From Ceratodon purpureus (lineage: Eukaryota; Streptophyta; Bryopsida; Pseudoditrichales; Ditrichaceae): a stretch of DNA of 64,000 nucleotides. The position numbers and the translations under genes are program-made. The stretch's first letter is position 1. Every line of letters starts with the position of its first letter. The notes beneath the pieces were generated by a model. It had not been told where the DNA came from. It saw nothing but the letters and a program-made list of their open reading frames with translations, and did not search any database. The stretch covers positions 5,748,630 through 5,812,629 of the forward strand of contig CM026430.1 in NCBI GenBank assembly GCA_014871385.1, in the 5' to 3' direction. Positions 59,220-64,000 of the stretch are shown here, in pieces.

Positions 59220-60095
59220 TTATTTAGAAAAATAGAGGAGATTTATTTAAAAGCAATGACAAGGGGGAAGTACTGGAGAAGACATAAGGAGTGGAATTAA
59301 ATTCAAAACCAAATAAAAGAGAGAAGTAGTGAGAATCAATTAAAAAAGGAAAAAAATATGAAGATAAAAACAAGGGTACGTAAATTATAAAAAAATGAAA
59401 ATAATAAGGGTAGAGCTCATAGTTCCATTGGAAAACAATGGAAAAATGGGCAACTTATGAAGAAGACATAAAGATTGGAATTAAAATCAAGAGGTAATAA
59501 AGTAAAGAAATATTGATATAAAATGATAAAGGAAAAAAAATAATGAGGAAATAATTGAAAGGTGTTGTAAATAAAATAAAATAAAATAAATTTTTGAGCT
59601 CATAGTTCCATTAGAAAGCGATGAAAAAATGGGCAACTTAATAAGAAGACATAAATAATGGAGTAAAATTCAAAAGGAATTAGAGGAAAGAAGTATTGAT
59701 ATAAAATTAAAAATGGAAAAAACAAATTAAAAAATCTAAGGAAAGAATAGGTTAATTTCATAAAAAATGCGGAAATTAATAGCTTATAGTTCGATTGAAA
59801 ATCATTGAAAAATGGTCAATTAATCAAGAAGACATAAATAATGGAGTAAAATTCAATGGGAAATAGAGGAGAGAAGTATTGATATGAAATAAAAAATGGA
59901 AATAACAAATTAAAGAATCAAAGGAAAGAATGGGTTAATTTATTTAGAAAAAGGGAAATTAATAGCTTATAGTTCGATTCAAAATCAATGAAAAATGGTC
60001 AATTAATCAAGAAGACATTAATAATGGAGTAAAATTCAAAAAGAAATAAAGGACAGAAGTATTAATTTAAAATTACAAAAGGAAAAAAATAAAAA
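59220..60095. repeat. AT-rich satellite-like tandem repeat, period about 183 bp
   Basis: The phrase CTCATAGTTCCATT / CTTATAGTTCGATT recurs near 59415, 59599, 59784 and 59966. Each is followed by AATGGTCAATTAATCAAGAA-like text, GACATAAATAATGGAG and GAAGTATTGATAT. At least four clear copies, with a degenerate one before 59300. Confidence 0.75.
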
Positions 60096-60118
60096 AAATC
60101 TGCTCCAGGGAATGACTG

Positions 60119-60911
60119 CTACTTCGTGAAGAAAGTATTGTCCTGCACTCTGAGTTCGAATCAGAATCCATGCTACATCTTCCTTACAGAACGGCCCCGG
60201 TGGTGGAGTCTGCTTCATGTCCCTTAGCTTCTTCAGAAGCTCGCGTTCTCGCTCTGGTCCTTCATAAGGGAATTGTTCAGTGTCCCAGTCATCAAGAAGC
60301 GAAATTGGTGCTGCCGTTGGCCTTGAGCGACGTACATATTTCCCCCGAGGTCCTCCATTGGCACGTCGATATGGACCACGTGGACCACGTGTTATAGGAA
60401 CAGATTCTGTCTTGGTCGTCGGAGCAGCTTCTGTCTTCGTTGTGGGAGCAGCTTCTGACTTCGCGGGCTGCTCCTTCTTGCTTTTGTCTGCTGTCTGCGT
60501 CTCATGGTTAGAAGGACACTGTTCCTTCTCTATGAATGTATGAGCTCCAGACAGTCCTCGCAAGACACAATTTGGAATTCCCCTGAATTCGTCCGCAAGC
60601 CATTCAAAGGGAGTTCCACTATCTACAACCTTTGGACTTGGTCCACTACTATCATTGTCACTAGCAGAGAGATCAACATAAGTAGGTTGGACTGTGGGCA
60701 ATGCAAAATGACGTGAGGGATTCACAGGAACCTCCAAAGAACCAACCCTAAAGGAATCTCTATTGAGATCAGTGACATTATCACTGAATAGGTCAATAAA
60801 AGCTGCCCCAAAATCACAACCAGGGACAATAATTTGCTTCCATCCATGTGACTGACTGGGAAATATAATGCAATCAGAGTCCCCAGTGCAAGGATCAACC
60901 AGTCCAACCAT
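60119..60911 (-). CDS. Hypothetical protein with TKTEAAP repeats and basic RG-rich region
   Basis: Minus-strand open frame starting ATG 60911. The N-terminus is globular (DSDCIIFPSQSHGWKQII, GAAFIDLF), then an acidic Ser stretch, three TKTE(A/S)(A/V)P repeats, and a basic region (RGPRGPYRRANGGPRGKYVRR). The last part (GPERERELLKKLRDMKQ, FCKEDVAWILIRTQSAGQYF) looks coding to about 60120. After that it turns hydrophobic, so a splice donor near there is likely. Family not recognised. Lies between the satellite and telo-box motifs (AAAACCCTAAACC at 60917). Confidence 0.45.
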
Positions 60912-61678
60912 TTCCTAAAACCCTAAACCTTCCTAAACCATGTAACACAGGACATACGCAACACCAGATAATCAGCAAACTAAGGAGGTAGCATTAAAGC
61001 AGACGACAATTCAACAACAGAAATTCCCTAAATCCAGAGATATTAGCAATAATGCAGTACAGAATCCCTAAGGCCCTTTATGCAGGACGTCTTGAAGATG
61101 CGGCTCTAACCCTAAACCGCAATGAGTGACCCTAAACACTACACCTACACCCTATAGCCGTCCTACTGCAAGCACAACTACCAATAACTGCAGGCCCAAT
61201 ACAGCACGGCAGAACGGCAGCGTCCCTTTTGCTGTGTATGGTCTATTTCCGGAATAACCTCTTCTGTTGAACTGTATTTTGAATTCTAAGATCCGAAATT
61301 TTAGGCAGAACAGGATTAGTTCGAGTCTCGACGGACACAGGTATTGCAGTACAAGGGCGACAAATGTTCATCCTCTCGAAATGGACGTCATCCATCGCTA
61401 CTGCAGAACGAGTTGGAGTAGACAGGCTGGAGCTATCGCGGGTTGCCTTGGTTGGGACAGGGTGGACCCTGGATTGGAGGCGGGGACCACGACGCCGCCT
61501 TTTTGCGGGCAGCAATACCCTGCCCATGGTTTCGAAATTGGGGAGTTCGAGGGGGGGTCCTTAGTGCAACGCGGGATTTTGGACTCCGTATCTTGAGGGT
61601 GATTTGTTGCGGAGGTGGTGATGGGAAGGGGGTTTCAATACAATGGGCGGGAGGAAGTGACACGACGGCATCAAGTTG
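60912..61678. other. Region with scattered telo-box motifs
   Basis: CCCTAAA motifs at about 60920, 61110 and 61131 suggest a promoter or leader for the minus-strand gene. Open frames at 61267-61596 on both strands are not recognisable. Confidence 0.4.
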
Positions 61679-62110
61679 TCAGGATCGACGCAGCGTCTAA
61701 ATGTGGCTCCGACCATTACTATGATGGGAGTGGTGAAGGCGAGGCTAGTGGGCGCCACGAAGGGGCATCAGCTGTTGAAGACGAAGAGCGATGCCCTCAG
61801 ATGCAGTTCCGGCAGATTTTGAAGCGGATTGTGGAAACGAAGGAGTCGATGGGGGACACACTGAAAGCTTCCGCGTTTTCGTTGACTGAAGCGAAGTATG
61901 CAGCAGGGGATAACATCAAGTATGTGGTATTTGAGAATATGGTTAAAGCAACGATCAATGAAAGCTTCCGCGTTTTCGTTGACTGAAGCGAAGTATGCAG
62001 CAGGGGATAACATCAAGTATGTGGTATTTGAGAATATGGTTAAAGTAACGATCAAGGTTAGGGCTAGGCAAGATAATGTTGCGGGCGTGAAGCTTCCCAA
62101 ATTTGTTTAG
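61679..62110 (+). pseudogene. Truncated V-type ATPase subunit D relic
   Basis: V-ATPase subunit D is part of the central rotor stalk. From 61679 the translation matches the N-terminal half of plant VHA-D: SGSTQRLNVAPTITMMGVV, KARLVGATKGHQLLKTKSDA, then in another frame FRQILKRIVETKESMGDTL and LTEAKYAAGDNIKYVVFENM. It finishes VRARQDNVAGVKLPKF, then a stop. A frameshift lies near 61795, and a 97-bp tandem duplication (61863-61959 and 61960-62056) shifts the frame again. The second half of the protein is absent. It is intronless here, so it is a gene fragment or retrocopy carried in this repeat-bracketed block. Confidence 0.82.
61863..62056. repeat. 97-bp tandem duplication
   Basis: GAAAGCTTCCGCGTTTTCG begins both units (61863 and 61960). 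The copies are almost identical, so the duplication is recent. Confidence 0.9.
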
Positions 62111-62325
62111 TTTGTGTGCATTTTGTTGTCTGTCTGTGTTGAGAATTAGCTGCTGATCTTATGGTTTGAGATTTCTAGAGGGCGAGTTTTCTTGAGGATT
62201 GTGTAGATTTGGTTAGAATGGTAGTTTCAATCTAAACACTAAGGTTGAGGATTGAGGATGTTTGGGATTGTAACAGGTTGAACATTGCATCTTGAGAGTG
62301 AAAAGATCTGGAGTACATCTTTGAG
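62111..62325. other. Spacer before repeat copy B
   Basis: No gene. Contains the left member of an imperfect 27-bp direct repeat (62292-62318) whose partner follows copy B at 63060-63086. Confidence 0.5.
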
Positions 62326-63059
62326 GGGAAGCACAATAAAGTGGACCAAAAAAGTGCTTAAGTACTTGACAATTTCAGCCCGTTGTGTAAACACGCAAGA
62401 AAGTGGCATCTAAAACTTCTTGATGGGAAATTAAGTTTAGGATACGGAAAGTAGACTTGATGTACTACAACTTCCAAAATTTGCGTTAGTAGTTGTTGAG
62501 TTGAGACACCTCTACGAACACCACAAAGTTGAACAAAGTGAATGCAGTCATTTGGAAAAGTGACCGTATTACATTGTAGTTTTGACAAAAATCACTTTTG
62601 ACATCGCGGGGCCTTTCGTTTGTACATTACGCTTGTAGAAATGATCCGGGTGGCCGTGTTTGCAATCCTAGATTGGCGAGAAGTACCGCAGGGACGTTTT
62701 TAAAACACTATTTTCCACGAAACTTTTAGTTAGTTTTTTTCCACCGAACACTGTTTTTTAAATTGAAAAAAAACATCCTCTAAAGACAATAGAAGGCCCC
62801 AAATGAAGAATTAAGACTTTGAAAAAGTTCATTTTAATGATTTAGAACTAGTGGTCAAATTAAGTTTCAATTAAAGATGTTTTGTTTATAAAGATGTATA
62901 TAAGATACCTCGTGACACCCTAAAAAGTGACTAAAATGCTCAAAAACTATACCAAAATGCTCAAAAAAAGCTTTGAGCTTTAAAAACAGCACACTTCATA
63001 TTCACTTCCTAGTGATCACATGTTGCACTTTGTGGTCCACTTTATTGTGCTCTCACCCC
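62326..63059 (-). repeat. ~735-bp repeat, copy B, inverted relative to copy A
   Basis: Read on the minus strand it starts GGGGTGAGAGCACAATAAAG and ends TCCACTTTATTGTGCTTCCC. Homologous to copy A along its length, with indels. Confidence 0.8.
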
Positions 63060-63086
63060 TTTAGAATGCGAAGATTTGGAGTACAT

Positions 63087-64000
63087 GGGTGAAATAGTGA
63101 CATAGTAATCTAGATATTTTGTAGATTGAATGTAAGCTAAGGTATAGATTTTATGACATTCTCGTGGAATGTTCATTGTACACATATTATGAAATATATA
63201 TGCAAAAGACATTTTAACTGCATATTGGTCTTCATTTGAACCTCATCTATTACTGTGCGACATTTTGTCTAAAATGTAAATTAACAGAAATCTACACATA
63301 CATCCCAAAATATGTACATTTTTTGAAATCTAGGTCCCAAAGTAATACCACATCGGATTGTCCAGTCCATTGCAAATGCTGACTCATCACCCCAGTCATG
63401 AGCTAGGATGCATACGTGGCGGACCTAGATTTCGAAGTTCTTGAAATCAACTAAAAGCTCTTCCCTGTGTCCGAAACAAGACTTCCGAACCAAGACCAGT
63501 TATCAAGTAAATTCTCTTCGACATCAGTTGATTGATACTCGGATTTTCTTGTAGTGATTAGAGGTTCGGCCATGGCCGGGGTCCAGAGTGAGTCATGTGC
63601 CCCCATTGAAATTTTCATGTCCTTACTTTTGCTACACTAAGGAAAATGTAAAAGTAAGATCTGGGCGATCAAAAGGAGAATATAAGTTGTGTCACATCTC
63701 ACAGTGATCAATATTATCTCAAACTAGATGTTATGTTCAAAAGAGGATGATCCAGGTTTCATTCAAAATCTTATGGTACAGAATTGATTTACACACAAAG
63801 TTCTGAAATGAGGCAGTTTTTTACAGCTATTGGCTTTCAACCTCCAAATAATCCTCAGGGCTAGGTATTCCAAAATCGCATTATTCTGAATCAACTATAT
63901 ACCTACTGTTCTATTCTCTGTGTCACTCCATATCACAGTACCCACTCTCGTTATGTGTAGACTCGCCAAATTATATTCACACAAGATACTGTAAACATCA
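63087..64000. other. Right-end region without a recognised gene
   Basis: AT-rich, no coding frame or repeat that I can support. Confidence 0.4.

Overview
This window is nuclear DNA of a land plant. Spliced genes with GT-AG introns, an exocyst SEC5 gene, an F-actin capping protein alpha start, a V-ATPase subunit D relic and CCCTAAA-type telo-boxes all fit that. A bryophyte, probably a moss, is my best guess from the style of the DUF7869 and MULE/SWIM genes; this is inference, not proof.

Layout. 1-126: start of a capping protein alpha gene (minus). 1552-2326: small CCCH zinc-finger gene (minus). 4388-4586: 11-bp minisatellite. 5934-13204: SEC5, about 21 exons. 13.2-15.1 kb: AT-rich DNA without a gene I can support. 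About 15.4-26.9 kb: a large DNA-transposon-like element ('element 1') with a DUF7869/RNase-H-like transposase gene (minus) divergent from a ParB-like plus degenerate methyltransferase-like gene (plus). It is peppered with a 17-bp hairpin GTCGGC-N5-GCCGAC. 26926-55556: a Ty3/Gypsy LTR retrotransposon with 434 and 459 bp LTRs, split by a nested 15.8-kb Mutator-like element (MULE) at 36950-52776 with an 11-bp target duplication AGCATGGAGAG. 55.6-63.1 kb: a Ulp1-type protease gene, a 183-bp satellite, an unknown gene and a broken V-ATPase D copy, bracketed by two inverted ~735-bp repeats.

Main discovery. The nested MULE carries its MULE/SWIM transposase gene (plus) and, divergent from it, a predicted ~1,500-residue, 15-exon gene (minus). 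That gene joins five RNA-polymerase-II-CTD-like heptads (YMPTSPV), a ParB/sulfiredoxin-like domain with GNHRLSAW, and a bacterial beta-class DNA methyltransferase domain (DIPE, then EWSAGTG). A 3.5-kb intron of this gene holds 13 copies of a ~211-bp repeat, each with the same perfect 24-nt hairpin. Element 1 has the same two-gene divergent plan with a different transposase, its own ParB-like/methyltransferase-like protein and its own palindrome family. I infer a recurrent transposon module: a ParB-methyltransferase fusion paired with a self-encoded palindrome family. A possible analogy is the VANC anti-silencing proteins of Arabidopsis VANDAL MULEs, which act on motifs in their own element. 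Target, activity and role are unknown.

Most other open frames here are antisense or out-of-frame shadows and are omitted. Exon joins were read by eye from splice consensus and reading phase, without transcript support.
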